IMG/VR virus record: IMGVR_UViG_3300042386_001217
Coordinates: 1 to 61,836 of that record
Length of the DNA: 61,836 nt
Source of the DNA: a virus
Reading direction: 5' to 3' (one strand)
Of the stretch, positions 9,270 through 19,378 are shown in pieces (position 1 is the first letter of the stretch; each line of letters opens with the position of its first letter). The translations under genes were made by a program, and so were the position numbers. A model generated the notes under the pieces. It saw nothing but the letters and a program-made list of their open reading frames with translations, ran no database searches and was not told where the DNA came from.

Positions 9270-11045
9270 TTATCTTCTTCCTCCACCGAATAACCATAAA
9301 TACTTTTCATAATCACTTTTTGTCGGATTACTACCAAATCTATCGCCATAAGAACTTGGCGACATTACTGGTATCCCAGGATTAAAATCAATTAATGATT
9401 TTTGTGTACTGTCATTATGAACTTCCCATGAGTTCAATAATGCCTTGGTTTGTTCAGTTACTTTTTCTAGTTGATTGTAGGCGTTTTGTCCAACGTATAA
9501 TGCCATTGATATTGACATAATTAAATCATCATGATGACCTTTCATGTGGTCTGGCCTACCATTTATATATACAAATGTGTTCATTTCACCCAACAATCTT
9601 GGTGAATATACTTTAAATCCATGTCTTAACGACTCTTCAAATGCTGATATAATCTGAACACGTTTAGCATTAAAATTAATTCCTGGAATTTTTTCCATTG
9701 CTTTAGGATTATAATCCCATACATTTGCATAATTAACACCATCAACATAAAGATTTTTATATCCCATTTCTTGTAGTTTTCTTGATGTTGATACACCCAT
9801 ACCACCTGTAATATCGACAACAATTAAAGAGTCATAATATACCGCCCATTTATATGCGATTTCAGCCGCAACGTCAGGTGGGATTTTACCAAGGTATTCA
9901 GCAACTTGTTCTCTTTCGTCAAAATCAACAACTTGAAACGATGTGTAATCTTCTGAATCACCTCTTGAAACGTCAATACCCATAATGTATCTGTGTCCGA
10001 CTTGTGGTTCTTTCCAAATCCAAAGTTGATTTTGTACCATTTTGGATTCTGGTTGACATACCATCTCAGTTCTTATTTTTTCAATAATTTTACTATCTAT
10101 AACATTATCACCTGAACCCAAGAAATTACATTCTAATTCCTGTGATATTTTTCTTCTATCAAACTTTAATTTTTTGGCCATTTTTTCAAACCAATCAGAA
10201 TGTGGTTTGTAACCTTCATCCATTAGTTTTTTAAAATCGTCATAATTTCTTTCATTGTGTGGGACACCCTCATAAGAAATTGTTTCTAAATCTTTGTATT
10301 CGTCCCTATTGAGATAATAATGAATAATATCTTTAACTTTAATGAATTGTAAGTCTTTGGTATATCTTGGGTCTCTCCACCAATACATTTCAGTTATTTT
10401 AAAGTTATTCATCCCCTTAATTGATTGGTCATAGATTGGATAATAAATCGAATCATAACCATTCGGAGTTGAAATAACTATAACTTTACCACCTGTTGAA
10501 AGTGATGCCATACAAGCTGCCCAAAAGTCGTCACCCGCCTCAATGTAAGCAGCCTCGTCAAATATTAATACGGTAGGGGTATAACCACGAAGTGCGTCAT
10601 TAGATGTTGCAACCGCTTTAACCTCACAACCATTCGTTAGTTTCCAATGGCGAGCAGCATTTTTTTCACTTGAGAAATCAATTCCCATCCAATTTGGCCA
10701 CTGTTCTGTAAATTGTTTAATTTTGTTTGCAAATTCGACAGACGTGTCCAATTTGTTGGCAATGATAAGAATCTTTTCAGGTTTTTCTTTTTTTGCAAAT
10801 ACTAACTTTTTTGATGTCCACGCGGCTGTTACTGTAGAAACACCTGCTTGACGATATTTTAATGCGATGTTTTCTTCGTATTCATCGTAGTCATTAACAA
10901 GTTGTATTTGGTCTGAAAATAAATCTAAAGGTACAAAACGTTGTACCGTGTTGTCATATGTTTGAAGATATGTTCTTAATGCATAAGGTGTACTCTTGAC
11001 ACATTTTGCATATTCAATAAGTGCTTGTTCTCTATTTAAGCTCAT
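9270..11045 (-). CDS. terminase large subunit, T4 gp17-like
   Basis: 591 residues. ATPase domain: Walker A-like YRQAGVST (64-71), Walker B VLIFDEAAYI (159-168, Asp163-Glu164), coupling motif ISTPNG (191-196). Nuclease domain of RNase H fold: MGIDVSRGDSEDYTS, VVDITGGMG and HHDDLIMSISMAL supply the acidic residues. It cuts concatemers and drives DNA into the prohead through the portal. A TATTTAT box lies 5 nt before the ATG. No small terminase was recognised in the window. Confidence 0.94.
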   Translation of the reverse strand: MSLNREQALIEYAKCVKSTPYALRTYLQTYDNTVQRFVPLDLFSDQIQLVNDYDEYEENIALKYRQAGVSTVTAAWTSKKLVFAKKEKPEKILIIANKLDTSVEFANKIKQFTEQWPNWMGIDFSSEKNAARHWKLTNGCEVKAVATSNDALRGYTPTVLIFDEAAYIEAGDDFWAACMASLSTGGKVIVISTPNGYDSIYYPIYDQSIKGMNNFKITEMYWWRDPRYTKDLQFIKVKDIIHYYLNRDEYKDLETISYEGVPHNERNYDDFKKLMDEGYKPHSDWFEKMAKKLKFDRRKISQELECNFLGSGDNVIDSKIIEKIRTEMVCQPESKMVQNQLWIWKEPQVGHRYIMGIDVSRGDSEDYTSFQVVDFDEREQVAEYLGKIPPDVAAEIAYKWAVYYDSLIVVDITGGMGVSTSRKLQEMGYKNLYVDGVNYANVWDYNPKAMEKIPGINFNAKRVQIISAFEESLRHGFKVYSPRLLGEMNTFVYINGRPDHMKGHHDDLIMSISMALYVGQNAYNQLEKVTEQTKALLNSWEVHNDSTQKSLIDFNPGIPVMSPSSYGDRFGSNPTKSDYEKYLWLFGGGRR

Positions 11046-11050
11046 TAAAT

Positions 11051-11057
11051 ATAAATA
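11051..11057 (-). promoter_or_regulatory. TATTTAT late-type box
   Basis: 5 nt before the terminase ATG (11045). Confidence 0.65.
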
Positions 11058-11064
11058 TCCCGAA

Positions 11065-12405
11065 TTATCCCTTCGGTTTATCTATACCAAAATCATCTAA
11101 AAATGATAAGTCAATATTATCGTCATCATCGTCATCTGATGGTGGAAGTGTTGGCATATCCTCATCGTCATCATCTTCATACGAATCAAAACTTCCTAAA
11201 ATTTCTTCCAAATCCATCTTATTTAAATCATCAATTACCGTATCGGCAATTTCTTCCATTTCAGAATATGCGGATTGGTCACCACTATTAATTCTTTGAG
11301 CTAAAGAAATAAATCTTCTTTTTGGTATTTTAATCATTTCTCTAAAAACAAGTCCTTGAACTGTTTTCATACCTTCCTCATCTTCAAATATCTTAGCAGG
11401 TAACGCTTCTCTTAGTTTCTCCCAAAGATATGCACCTATGATAATATCAAAAATTTCATTTACCGCAGTATCTGCAACACCTCTAACCATTTGAGCTTGT
11501 ACTGGGTCTTCAGGTAGTGAAGGCGCCAAAATAATATCTTTATAACCTTTTAATAATTCGTGAACCAAAATTGGAAATATAACACCTCTTGCTTTAACAA
11601 TTAAATTACCTGTTTGTTCTCCGTTTTCATCTTCCTCAAACTCAACTTCTTCATCACCACCAAATCCTTGACCTGACGCTGAAATCTGTTCTAATGTTTC
11701 AGGTGGGAACATCCAATAAAGATAATCATTCATAGCCATCAAAGCACCATATTTGTCTGTAATTCCTGGCTCCATTTCTTCTAATCTTTCTCTTACTAAT
11801 TCAAACATGTAGTGTCCTTTTTTGGCAAATCCTTGGGATATTGCATTAAAGAATCTACGTCTTGCAACCATGTAATCAAAGTTTTCAAACGCATCTAAAA
11901 ATTCATCCACATCTTCACCATGCGCTGCAAATGCTTGTTCAATATCTTCAGATGAAAATTCTTCAGATGTTTTTTGAAGATTTGGATTTACAGGACCTCC
12001 TATTGGCATGAACTTCGCGTCAAATTTAATATAACCTCTGTATTTCGGGTCTAACAATTCGTTTTCAGCCAATTCTACAGCCATATTTTCAAGTTCTCTT
12101 TCCCTTGAAGATTCAAATCTTTTGATGTCACCCAAGGTTCTCATCATAGTCATTTGAAGACCCATAAGGTCTCTTGGTGCATTTACACCCAAATATCTTT
12201 GTAATTTTCCAACAACATCTGAAAATCTTTTTGTTGCTGCTTTTTCTTCAAAAGACTGTCTCTCATTTTCTTTCTTTTTTGGTAAGAATGGACTGTCTGA
12301 GTATGGAGTATCACCACGTTCAATTTTTGATTTTAACTGAGGGTTCATTCTAAAACCTTCAGGTTCATCTATAGGTGCTTCAAATATACGATTTCTGTTT
12401 TTCAT
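11065..12405 (-). CDS. hypothetical late protein with acidic tail
   Basis: 446 residues. Mostly helical (RFSDVVGKLQRYLG, VARRRFFNAISQGFAKKGHYMFE, DTAVNEIFDIIIGAYLWEKL), with a very acidic C-terminus (DDDDEDMP and DDDDDD runs, ~415-435). Starts within the stop of the preceding gene (TAATG), so translation is coupled. Located between terminase and a group of repeat-rich genes; likely structural or assembly-related by context. Early RIFEA could be an [LI]-x-E site. No family recognised. Confidence 0.65.
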   Translation of the reverse strand: MKNRNRIFEAPIDEPEGFRMNPQLKSKIERGDTPYSDSPFLPKKKENERQSFEEKAATKRFSDVVGKLQRYLGVNAPRDLMGLQMTMMRTLGDIKRFESSRERELENMAVELAENELLDPKYRGYIKFDAKFMPIGGPVNPNLQKTSEEFSSEDIEQAFAAHGEDVDEFLDAFENFDYMVARRRFFNAISQGFAKKGHYMFELVRERLEEMEPGITDKYGALMAMNDYLYWMFPPETLEQISASGQGFGGDEEVEFEEDENGEQTGNLIVKARGVIFPILVHELLKGYKDIILAPSLPEDPVQAQMVRGVADTAVNEIFDIIIGAYLWEKLREALPAKIFEDEEGMKTVQGLVFREMIKIPKRRFISLAQRINSGDQSAYSEMEEIADTVIDDLNKMDLEEILGSFDSYEDDDDEDMPTLPPSDDDDDDNIDLSFLDDFGIDKPKG

Positions 12406-13418
12406 TATTTTAAATTATAACCTAATTTAGTGAAAGTATCAAAACTTAACCATTTTGGTACTCTACCTTTAGGACCTGGCTTTTGAGCTGGTTCTATTTT
12501 AAATGGGTTTTTTCTACTTGGTTTTTCTTTTTCCTTTTCTTTTTCCTTTGTTCTTTCAGGTGCTTTAGCAGGTGCTGCACTTCCAGCTTCACCTAATTCA
12601 CCTTTAGGACCTGGCTTTTGTTCAGGTTTTATTCTAAAAGGATTTTTTGTTTTTGGTTTTTCCTTTTCTTTAGTTTTTTCTTTTTCTTTTGGAGCAGCTT
12701 CACCAGCACCCTTAGGACCTGGCTTTTGAGAAGGTTCTATTTTAAAAGGATTACCAGGTTTTTTCTTTTCTTTTTCCTTTTCTTTAGTTCTATCAGGAGC
12801 TTCCTTAGTTCTTGTTGAGGATTCGATTAATTCCATGAGGTCTTTTTTACTTATTGACTCAGGTATATACTTTTCAACTAACTTTGTCAAGCTTTCTTCA
12901 AGTTTTTTTACTGATTCGGCCTTTTCAGGTAACTTTTTAAAGTTTGTTTTATCTGAAAATTCTTTAGCCCATTTACACCATTTTTCTTTAGCTCTTTCAC
13001 TTTTTGAACTATTGCATTTCCACCAAAAATATTTTTGTTGTCTTTTAGATTCAAATCTTTCATTTAATTCTTTATCAGAATCGTCATCCATACCATCAGG
13101 AGCCATTTTTTGATGTGGTGTTTGAGTTATTTCACCAGCGCTTGGGTCTTCAACATCCATTTCAGTATCTTCATTAGTCACAATTAAACCACCTTGTTGA
13201 GTTGGTTTAACTTCTTTTCCGCCTGGCATTGCCAAACCTTTTTGTGCCATCTGTTTTACTTCATCAGGTGTATATTCCATACCTGTTGTTTGAAATGGTC
13301 TTGCTTCAACCAATCTATTATACAATAGATTTACTTGAGACTCCGATAAACCTCTTAATGTATTATAACTGAACCCTTCAGTTATTAGTTTTTCTATTTT
13401 TGAACCTATGTTAGACAT
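12405..13418 (-). CDS. hypothetical protein with three NPFKIEPxQKPGPKG repeats
   Basis: 337 residues. N-terminal helical part contains KLITEG, an [LI]-x-E type site. A Trp/Cys-rich patch follows (KYFWWKCNSSKSERAKEKWCKW, ~130-150). The C-terminal half has three copies of N-P-F-[KR]-I-[EK]-P-x-Q-K-P-G-P-K-G (starting near 12713, 12606 and 12470), separated by Lys/Glu linkers (KEKEKEK). The basic repeats suggest nucleic-acid or scaffold contact, but that is inference. Overlaps both neighbours. Confidence 0.65.
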   Translation of the reverse strand: MSNIGSKIEKLITEGFSYNTLRGLSESQVNLLYNRLVEARPFQTTGMEYTPDEVKQMAQKGLAMPGGKEVKPTQQGGLIVTNEDTEMDVEDPSAGEITQTPHQKMAPDGMDDDSDKELNERFESKRQQKYFWWKCNSSKSERAKEKWCKWAKEFSDKTNFKKLPEKAESVKKLEESLTKLVEKYIPESISKKDLMELIESSTRTKEAPDRTKEKEKEKKKPGNPFKIEPSQKPGPKGAGEAAPKEKEKTKEKEKPKTKNPFRIKPEQKPGPKGELGEAGSAAPAKAPERTKEKEKEKEKPSRKNPFKIEPAQKPGPKGRVPKWLSFDTFTKLGYNLK

Positions 13419-13815
13419 GTGTTAAATCTTTTTCTATTTTTAATACTATATCTCTTTCGTATAGTTTATCGATTACTTTTTCTTCTGTGTCACCAAAATG
13501 AAAAACTAATCGTGTTTGGCTTTCATCATAATATTCGTTTTCTATATCTTCCCACGCCAACGCAATTACATTATCCACTGCGTCATATATGGAAAAAAAG
13601 TCAGAGTTTTGAATGACGTTTAATTTTATTTTGTCATTTTTCAAAACACCGACTTTAGATATAAAATCAATGTGTGGTGGTTGGGGGTTTCCTCCTGCTG
13701 GAGATGAATCCCAACCCTCACCATCTATTTCGTTTTCTGTTGAGAATATAAACTCGTAAAGATTATCACCTTTAAAGTTTGGACCCAACTCGTTTACAAA
13801 AACTAACTTATTCAT
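13411..13815 (-). CDS. hypothetical protein in head-region operon
   Basis: 134 residues, acidic, with a Gly/Pro-rich loop (SSPAGGNPQPPH) and beta-rich ends. It overlaps the upstream gene by 4 nt (ATGA) and the downstream gene by 8 nt, so the three are one translationally coupled unit. No motif recognised. Confidence 0.65.
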   Translation of the reverse strand: MNKLVFVNELGPNFKGDNLYEFIFSTENEIDGEGWDSSPAGGNPQPPHIDFISKVGVLKNDKIKLNVIQNSDFFSIYDAVDNVIALAWEDIENEYYDESQTRLVFHFGDTEEKVIDKLYERDIVLKIEKDLTHV

Positions 13816-15065
13816 AGAATTTCACCTCTTGGAGAAACTTTGATTTGTTTTCCATCATTTTCAAAAACCAAGTTTTTTAAATTGGTCTTACCAACAAACT
13901 TAGCGTTTTCATTTTCACTTAAGATAAATTCTGCAGTTAATTCTTGTTCTATTGTTTCGGAAAGTTTTTTAATTTCATCAATTACACCAACTTTGTTGAT
14001 TTTTCTTTTGATGAAAGTTTTTACTTTTTTCTTTTCACTTTGTTTTTTTTCTTCTTCAGTTATTACGAAATATTTTGATAAAATTTTATCAACTTTAGAT
14101 TCTGTAAATAACTCATCTAAAAATCTTCCGTGTTTGTGACTTGATTCACCTACCTCAGGTTGAACAGACACTTCATCTGAACCGTCAGCACCTAAATCTA
14201 AAGGAACTTCGTCTGTTGTTGCTCCCATAGCTGGCTCCGACATATCCATAGATTCGTCACCCGTTTCCTCACCTTCAATTTTACCAACAATTTCTTCAAT
14301 ATCAGTATCCTCTAATACTGATAAATCTAAAGCAGATAAAACAGAATTTAAAACGTATTTAACGTCTTCAGGTGTCATTTCGTTTTCATCACCAAAAGTT
14401 CTTAATTTTTGACCTAATTTTCCTGTAAGTTTTTGAATTGTTTTAAAAGTTACCTCTTCTCCTTCGTCACCCATATCACCCATTGGTTCAGTTCCCATAT
14501 CACCCATTGGTTCAGTTCCCATATCATCCATTGGTTCAGTTCCCATATCATCCATTGGTTCAGTTCCCATATCATCCATTGGTTCAGTTCCCATATCACC
14601 CATTGCAGGTGCAGATGGTTCAGGTGCTGCTGGAGGTGTTGGTAATTCAGCCGCAGGTTCTGATGGTGCCGCAGGTATCTGTTGTTTTGGTGTTTTTAAT
14701 ACAAACTTTTTTTCTTCACCAAACAATTCAGTACCATTAATATTTTCATTAAGTCTATTTAATTCACCAGCCAAAAGATTTAATTTCTTAAATGCTTGTG
14801 AATATGACTTCATATACTTTCTATTAGCCATTGGTTCTACATAATCCAAAGAAGATTCTGTCAAACCTCTTTTAAGAATATATCCATTTTTTTCATTAAC
14901 AATTCCATAAACATATCCATCTGCTAATGTTCTTGTATATGAAGTTGTTTCATTAATATTTATTTCTTCTTTAGGAGCTTCACCGTATCTTGCAATTTCC
15001 ATGATACGTGCAATTTTTTCCATTCCTTGAAGTTTTTCGCTACCTATTGGTTTTAAATCTGCCAT
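13812..15065 (-). CDS. late protein with MGTEPM[DG]D repeats
   Basis: 417 residues. N-terminal ~110 residues helical; then a Pro/Ala linker and five tandem 8-residue repeats M-G-T-E-P-M-[DG]-D (DNA period 24 bp, ~14469-14600). An acidic region follows, and the last 90 residues are basic and helical, ending VFENDGKQIKVSPRGEIL. The low-complexity acidic centre and position upstream of the terminase suggest a scaffold or core role, but no family is recognised. Confidence 0.65.
   Translation of the reverse strand: MADLKPIGSEKLQGMEKIARIMEIARYGEAPKEEININETTSYTRTLADGYVYGIVNEKNGYILKRGLTESSLDYVEPMANRKYMKSYSQAFKKLNLLAGELNRLNENINGTELFGEEKKFVLKTPKQQIPAAPSEPAAELPTPPAAPEPSAPAMGDMGTEPMDDMGTEPMDDMGTEPMDDMGTEPMGDMGTEPMGDMGDEGEEVTFKTIQKLTGKLGQKLRTFGDENEMTPEDVKYVLNSVLSALDLSVLEDTDIEEIVGKIEGEETGDESMDMSEPAMGATTDEVPLDLGADGSDEVSVQPEVGESSHKHGRFLDELFTESKVDKILSKYFVITEEEKKQSEKKKVKTFIKRKINKVGVIDEIKKLSETIEQELTAEFILSENENAKFVGKTNLKNLVFENDGKQIKVSPRGEIL
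14469..14600. repeat. 24-bp in-frame tandem repeat, about 5 copies
   Basis: Unit CCCATATCACCCATTGGTTC plus 4 nt, repeated with CACC/CATC variation. It encodes the MGTEPM[DG]D repeats and is likely to vary in copy number by slippage. Confidence 0.85.
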
Positions 15066-15089
15066 TTTTATATTGTTTAATTTTTATTT

Positions 15090-15548
15090 TTATGAGTTTA
15101 GTCCATTAAATCCTCCCAATGTAATTGCTCCAGGTTGTGGTGCCAATCCCCTTTGGTTTCCCATCCAAATTGGATTATTTGTGTCAAACGTAACAATATC
15201 TCCAACAGTATCGCCTGTACCAGGTACATATCCAACTATTGGTTGGTTATAAATACTTGCATCTGCGTTAGTAGGAAAATTAGAAGGTGTTGGTGTTACT
15301 GTAGGAGTAACGGTTGATGTTACGGTTGGTGTAACGGTTTTTGTTGGCGTTATTGTTGGTGTAACTGATGGTGTTACGGTTTTTGTTGGCGTGATTGATG
15401 GTGTTGGCGTATTCGTTGCTGTTACAGACGGTGTTACGGTTTTTGTTGGCGTGATTGATGGTGTTGGCGTATTCGTTGCTGTTACAGACGGTGTTGGCGT
15501 AACTGTTGGTGTTTGGGTTGGGGTAGGTGTAGGTGTTTCGGTTGCCAT
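15090..15548 (-). CDS. Thr/Pro-repeat protein, probable virion decoration or fibre part
   Basis: 152 residues. Residues 1-95 are T-P-x-x-T-P repeats ([20 protein letters not shown] and variants); the last ~55 residues form a compact Gly/Asn-rich domain ([30 protein letters not shown]). A related Thr/Pro stretch occurs in the gene at 54609-55550. Such stretches form extended rods in fibres or surface proteins, but a precise virion location is not shown. A TATTTAT box lies ~16 nt upstream. Confidence 0.65.
   Translation of the reverse strand: MATETPTPTPTQTPTVTPTPSVTATNTPTPSITPTKTVTPSVTATNTPTPSITPTKTVTPSVTPTITPTKTVTPTVTSTVTPTVTPTPSNFPTNADASIYNQPIVGYVPGTGDTVGDIVTFDTNNPIWMGNQRGLAPQPGAITLGGFNGLNS
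15371..15490. repeat. two exact 60-bp tandem repeats
   Basis: 15371-15430 and 15431-15490 are identical as read. In frame within the Thr/Pro-repeat gene; identity suggests recent duplication. Confidence 0.85.
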
Positions 15549-15578
15549 TTATTTTTTCTTTATAAATATACTATTTAC

Positions 15579-16355
15579 TTAAAATATTCTATTTTCTTTA
15601 AGCGATAGTTGTTTATCTATGATTTTATCTTCGGCTTCTTTGAATTTACCGATATATCCATTTCTTCTTAAAACTTTAAAAACTAAATTTTCGTAGGAAT
15701 ATTCGCCACCTTTTTTAAGACCACATTCCCTATAATTTTTTAATTTTTTACCATATTTTTTAAATAATTCAGATGAGGTTTCAATATCTTCATTACTTGC
15801 CGCATCAATCACACCATCAATAATTTCCATCCATTGTTCAGATTTTTCTTTAACTTTATTTAAATCTATTTTTGGATTTTCTCTTTTTGGTGAAATTACC
15901 CAATCGTTATCTAATACAGAATAAATTCCTGCAGAAAAACGAGGACCACCACTACTGTCTTCAATATACACCTCAACATCATACCCTTTAATTTTTATAT
16001 CATGTTTTAAATTAAAAGCCTTTTTCTTTAATTTAAACAACTCTTCATATAGTTCAGAATCTTTACCGTAATTAGATAATGAGGTTATAATATGTAAATC
16101 AACATCCGAATATTCGGACCAATTATAGTTGGCCAACGAACCTGTCATTCTAATATCTTCAACGAAAATATCAACTTTAACGTAGTCAATAAAAAGTTCG
16201 GCAATTTTTAATAATCTTTCTCTTATTTCAGGTTTTAGTTTCAACGACGAAGCATCAACCTCGTTCATAGGTTTGTCAGTTGGATTACTCCAAATTTCAG
16301 ATGATAATTCATCTTTTACTTCAAAACTTTTTATTATTGTTTCGACATTCTTCAC
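15579..16355 (-). CDS. nucleotidyltransferase-like protein (GTG start)
   Basis: 258 residues from GTG at 16353-16355. The longer in-frame reading from TTG at 16376 is less likely because TATTTAT lies exactly 4 nt before the GTG, as for other late genes here. M-T-G-S-L (GS at 72-73) followed by YSDVDLHII (Asp84, Asp86) is the catalytic G-S...D-x-D motif of Pol-beta-type nucleotidyltransferases; VEVYIED may supply the third acidic residue. The substrate (RNA end, protein or antibiotic-like) cannot be inferred. Confidence 0.7.
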   Translation of the reverse strand: MKNVETIIKSFEVKDELSSEIWSNPTDKPMNEVDASSLKLKPEIRERLLKIAELFIDYVKVDIFVEDIRMTGSLANYNWSEYSDVDLHIITSLSNYGKDSELYEELFKLKKKAFNLKHDIKIKGYDVEVYIEDSSGGPRFSAGIYSVLDNDWVISPKRENPKIDLNKVKEKSEQWMEIIDGVIDAASNEDIETSSELFKKYGKKLKNYRECGLKKGGEYSYENLVFKVLRRNGYIGKFKEAEDKIIDKQLSLKENRIF

Positions 16356-16359
16356 AATA

Positions 16360-16366
16360 ATAAATA
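16360..16366 (-). promoter_or_regulatory. TATTTAT late-type box
   Basis: 4 nt before GTG 16355; decides the start of the nucleotidyltransferase-like gene. Confidence 0.6.
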
Positions 16367-16376
16367 CAACAAACAA

Positions 16377-16619
16377 TTACAATTTTTTAAAATCGAATTT
16401 TTTGTTGATTTGTGAAGAAAAATATTTTCCTTGTGATTCCGCAAGTCTGAATTGAACGTACATTTCATGTGGTACATCTTTGTATTCATATTCTTGACCT
16501 GTACTAAATTTTACCGTCATTGTTTTTGTTGCGGTATCATATTTGCTTTCTGTAATGTTTGATGATTTAACAATATTGTATATTACAGTTCCTTTGATTT
16601 CTTCTCTTAAAATAGCCAT
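16377..16619 (-). CDS. KTSC-domain protein
   Basis: 80 residues. SSNITESKYDTATKTMTVKF, YEYKDVP and AESQGKYFSSQINKKF match the KTSC domain (a small fold named for its Lys-Thr-Ser-Cys variant motif, found in phages and fused to nucleic-acid enzymes). Function unknown. TATTTAT lies 4 nt before its ATG, the same spacing and bases as for the next gene. Confidence 0.75.
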   Translation of the reverse strand: MAILREEIKGTVIYNIVKSSNITESKYDTATKTMTVKFSTGQEYEYKDVPHEMYVQFRLAESQGKYFSSQINKKFDFKKL

Positions 16620-16623
16620 AATA

Positions 16624-16630
16624 ATAAATA
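16624..16630 (-). promoter_or_regulatory. TATTTAT late-type box
   Basis: 4 nt before ATG 16619; same TATTTATTATT as at 16355. Confidence 0.6.
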
Positions 16631-16634
16631 CGAA

Positions 16635-16661
16635 AAAACCCCCACTTTGTGTAGGGGTTTT
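16635..16661 (-). terminator. terminator of the UVR-protein gene
   Basis: AAAACCCC / GGGGTTTT stem with a small mismatched upper part; on the minus strand it follows the end of the 16665-17132 gene. Confidence 0.75.
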
Positions 16662-16664
16662 ACT

Positions 16665-17132
16665 TTAAGACTTCATTTTATTTATTTTGTCTCGGAGCTT
16701 TATTGCTGACTCAAAGTCTTGTTTTGAAATTGCTTCGTCAAGTTTTCCTTGTAGTTCCAAAAGTTCATTTTGGTTTGATTCAAATTTTCTAATCTTATCT
16801 CTTAACTCAACCGCTTTTTCAAATTCTTGTTTTTCAACACATAATTCTAATTCTTGTTTTAATTTAGAAATTGTGTCGTCAGTTTTTTTACCTTTTTGTT
16901 TAGGATTTCCATTAGTTAATGTTGTAATAACATGATACCTAAACGAACCGTCAGGTGTTGAATAGGTAGTTTTGGTCCATTCACCATTTTCATCACTACC
17001 TTTTTCTTCTTTTAATTTTGGGTGTTCATCATAATTAATGTCGAATCTGTTCATACCTTCCATCATTTCATCAAACTCTTTCATTAATTGTTTAATTGAT
17101 TTTCCGTAATTTTTTCCAAATAAGTCAAACAT
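16665..17132 (-). CDS. protein with two UVR motifs, possible ClpC adaptor
   Basis: 155 residues. The C-terminal half has two UVR-type helical hairpins: EKQEFEKAVELRDKIRKFE (~98-116) and ISKQDFESAIKLRDKINKMK (~134-153). UVR motifs occur in UvrB/UvrC, in ClpC middle domains and in the ClpC adaptor McsA. The N-terminal part (KQLMKEFDEMMEGMNRFD) is unassigned and lacks McsA zinc-finger cysteines. It is divergent from the ClpC-like gene, which also has a UVR motif, so an adaptor role is a reasonable inference. A TATATTTG box lies upstream. Confidence 0.7.
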   Translation of the reverse strand: MFDLFGKNYGKSIKQLMKEFDEMMEGMNRFDINYDEHPKLKEEKGSDENGEWTKTTYSTPDGSFRYHVITTLTNGNPKQKGKKTDDTISKLKQELELCVEKQEFEKAVELRDKIRKFESNQNELLELQGKLDEAISKQDFESAIKLRDKINKMKS

Positions 17133-17237
17133 ACTTTTTTATTAAATTTAAAATGTTTATTTTTTTTACAAATATACAAAAGTGTGCCAATTAAACAATA
17201 CTGACTTTTTGTCATATTTACGTGACAATTTGACACA

Positions 17238-17268
17238 TTTGATATTTTGGAAATAAATTTTATATTTG
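17238..17268 (+). promoter_or_regulatory. host-type promoter for the ClpC-like gene
   Basis: TTTG (17238-17241), 19 nt, TATATTTG (17261-17268); the ATG at 17275 is 6 nt beyond the box. Confidence 0.7.
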
Positions 17269-17274
17269 AACCAT

Positions 17275-19347
17275 ATGATAGACGCTGAAGACCGTAATGA
17301 AAAAATGGGTGATAAGAAAAACCCAAAGGCAGATTCAAAATCAAACACTCCCGTATTGGACAACTTTTCTCGTGACCTTATTAAATTGGCTCAAGAAGGA
17401 AAGTTAGACCCTGTTATTGGTAGAGAGAATGAAATTATCAGACTTGCTCAGATTCTTTCAAGAAGAAAGAAAAATAACCCAATATTGGTTGGTGAACCAG
17501 GTTGTGGTAAAACTGCAGTTGTTGAAGGACTTGCGATGAAAATATTTGAAGGTGATTGTCCACAAAATCTTTTGGATAAAAGAATTGTAAGTTTGGATAT
17601 GACATCAATCGTTGCTGGTACAAAGTATCGTGGTCAGTTTGAAGAACGAATGAAAGTTATTACTGACGAGTTACGTGAAGCCCATGATGTGATTATCTTT
17701 ATTGATGAAATTCACACTATTATCGGAGCTGGTAATTCTTCAGGTTCTTTGGACGCGTCTAACATATTCAAGCCCGCTCTTGCTCGTGGAGAACTCCAAT
17801 GTATCGGTGCAACTACTTTAGATGAATATCGTGAACACATCGAAAAGGATGGTGCTTTGGAAAGAAGATTTCAAAAAGTTATTGTGGAACCTACTTCAAT
17901 TACTGACACAATTAAGATTCTTGAAAAAGCAAAAGAAAATTACGAAAAACACCACAAGGTACATTTCAGTGACGAGGCAATTAAGGCTTGTGTTTATTTG
18001 GCGGATAGATACATCACAGACCGTGAGTTTCCTGACAAAGCCATTGATATCATGGATGAAGTTGGTGCTAGATGTCAAATTACAGTTAAAGTTCCCGAAA
18101 TTATTGAGGAACTTAAAGAAGAAGCTAACAAAATTAAACAATTAAAAATTGATGTTGTTAGAAACCAAAGATTTGAAGAAGCTGCAGAATTACGTGACCG
18201 TGAAAGAAAGGTTTTAAAAAGACTTCAAGAAGAAAAAGAAAACTTCGAGAACAACAGAAGCAACAACCGAAAGGAAGTTGGTGATGACATGGTTTATGAA
18301 GTTGTTGCGGCAATGACCAAAATTCCCGTGACAAAACTTTCACAAAGTGAATCAGAGTCATTGTTACATTTAGAAGAAAACCTACAACAATCCGTTATCG
18401 GTCAAAACGAAGCAGTCGCAAAGATTTCAAGAGCAATCCGTAGAAACAGGGTTGGTATTAAAGAACCAAATAAACCTATAGGTTCATTTATCTTCTTGGG
18501 TTCTACAGGTATTGGTAAGACTCACTTGGCAAAACAATTGGCAAGAGAAATCTTTGGTGATTCAGAAGCTTTAATTAGGGTTGATATGTCCGAATATCAA
18601 GAAAAATTTACAATGACAAGATTGATTGGTTCACCTCCTGGTTATGTTGGACACAATGAAGGTGGACAATTAACTGAACAGGTAAAAAACAAACCTTATT
18701 CTGTTATCTTGTTTGATGAAATTGAAAAGGCACACAAGGACATATTCACCCTTCTTCTTCAAACTATGGACGAAGGATTCTTAACAGATAGTTTGGGTCG
18801 TAAAATCAACTTCAAAAATACTTTGATTATTATGACTTCAAATATCGGAGCAAGAAAAATTCAAGACTTCGGAACTGGTGTTGGTTTTGGTACAACAACA
18901 AGAATTGAAAAAGAGGTTGAAATGAAGAAAATGATGATTGAAGATGAGCTTCGCAAATTCTTTCCACCTGAATTTATTAACCGTGTTGATGACATTGTAT
19001 TTTTCAATCCTTTGAAAGAAAATGAAATTTCTCAAATTGTTAATATCGAATTGGGTAAACTTATCAAGAGATTAGAAGGTATGAAATACCTAATCAAAAT
19101 TGATGAAACTTTGGTTTCAAAAATCGCTGAAATTGGTTTTGATGAAAAGTTTGGTGCTCGACCAATCAAAAGAGCAATTCAATCTCAAATCGAAGATTTT
19201 ATATCTGATGAAATCTTGAAGGGTAATGTTGTGATTGACAAACCATACACTTTGGGTTATCAGGATGACAAAGTGGTTTTCATTGAAGAACGGGTTGAAG
19301 AACCAAAACCTAAAAAGACAAGAAAGAAAAAGTCTGAGGTAGAATAA
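17275..19347 (+). CDS. clpC-like: ClpC-like AAA+ protein unfoldase without N-domain
   Basis: 690 residues from ATG 17275 (ATG 17305 is an alternative). Two AAA+ modules: GEPGCGKT (73-80) with [12 protein letters not shown], and GSTGIGKT with [11 protein letters not shown]. Between them a UVR-containing middle part ([19 protein letters not shown]). GTGVGFGTT in D2 contains V-G-F, like the ClpP-docking loop of ClpC/ClpX, so it may feed the host ClpP. The usual ~150-residue Clp_N domain is missing, leaving a short linker that may be recognised through the divergent UVR protein. Strong promoter and terminator of its own. Confidence 0.9.
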   Translation: MIDAEDRNEKMGDKKNPKADSKSNTPVLDNFSRDLIKLAQEGKLDPVIGRENEIIRLAQILSRRKKNNPILVGEPGCGKTAVVEGLAMKIFEGDCPQNLLDKRIVSLDMTSIVAGTKYRGQFEERMKVITDELREAHDVIIFIDEIHTIIGAGNSSGSLDASNIFKPALARGELQCIGATTLDEYREHIEKDGALERRFQKVIVEPTSITDTIKILEKAKENYEKHHKVHFSDEAIKACVYLADRYITDREFPDKAIDIMDEVGARCQITVKVPEIIEELKEEANKIKQLKIDVVRNQRFEEAAELRDRERKVLKRLQEEKENFENNRSNNRKEVGDDMVYEVVAAMTKIPVTKLSQSESESLLHLEENLQQSVIGQNEAVAKISRAIRRNRVGIKEPNKPIGSFIFLGSTGIGKTHLAKQLAREIFGDSEALIRVDMSEYQEKFTMTRLIGSPPGYVGHNEGGQLTEQVKNKPYSVILFDEIEKAHKDIFTLLLQTMDEGFLTDSLGRKINFKNTLIIMTSNIGARKIQDFGTGVGFGTTTRIEKEVEMKKMMIEDELRKFFPPEFINRVDDIVFFNPLKENEISQIVNIELGKLIKRLEGMKYLIKIDETLVSKIAEIGFDEKFGARPIKRAIQSQIEDFISDEILKGNVVIDKPYTLGYQDDKVVFIEERVEEPKPKKTRKKKSEVE

Positions 19348-19376
19348 AAAAAGGGGTCGATTAAGACCCCTTTTTT
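19347..19376. terminator. bidirectional terminator
   Basis: GGGGTC / GACCCC with a 6-nt loop, extended by A-run/T-run; between the convergent ClpC-like and peptidase genes. Confidence 0.9.
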
Positions 19377-19378
19377 AT

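Noticed and set aside
14433-14740. Two overlapping repetitive open frames on the plus strand, and a possible CRISPR-like array
   Set aside because: Antisense shadows of the 24-bp repeats in the 13812 gene; repeats are contiguous and in frame, without spacers.
15391-15582. Val/Gly-rich plus-strand frame
   Set aside because: Antisense of the Thr/Pro codons of the 15090 gene.
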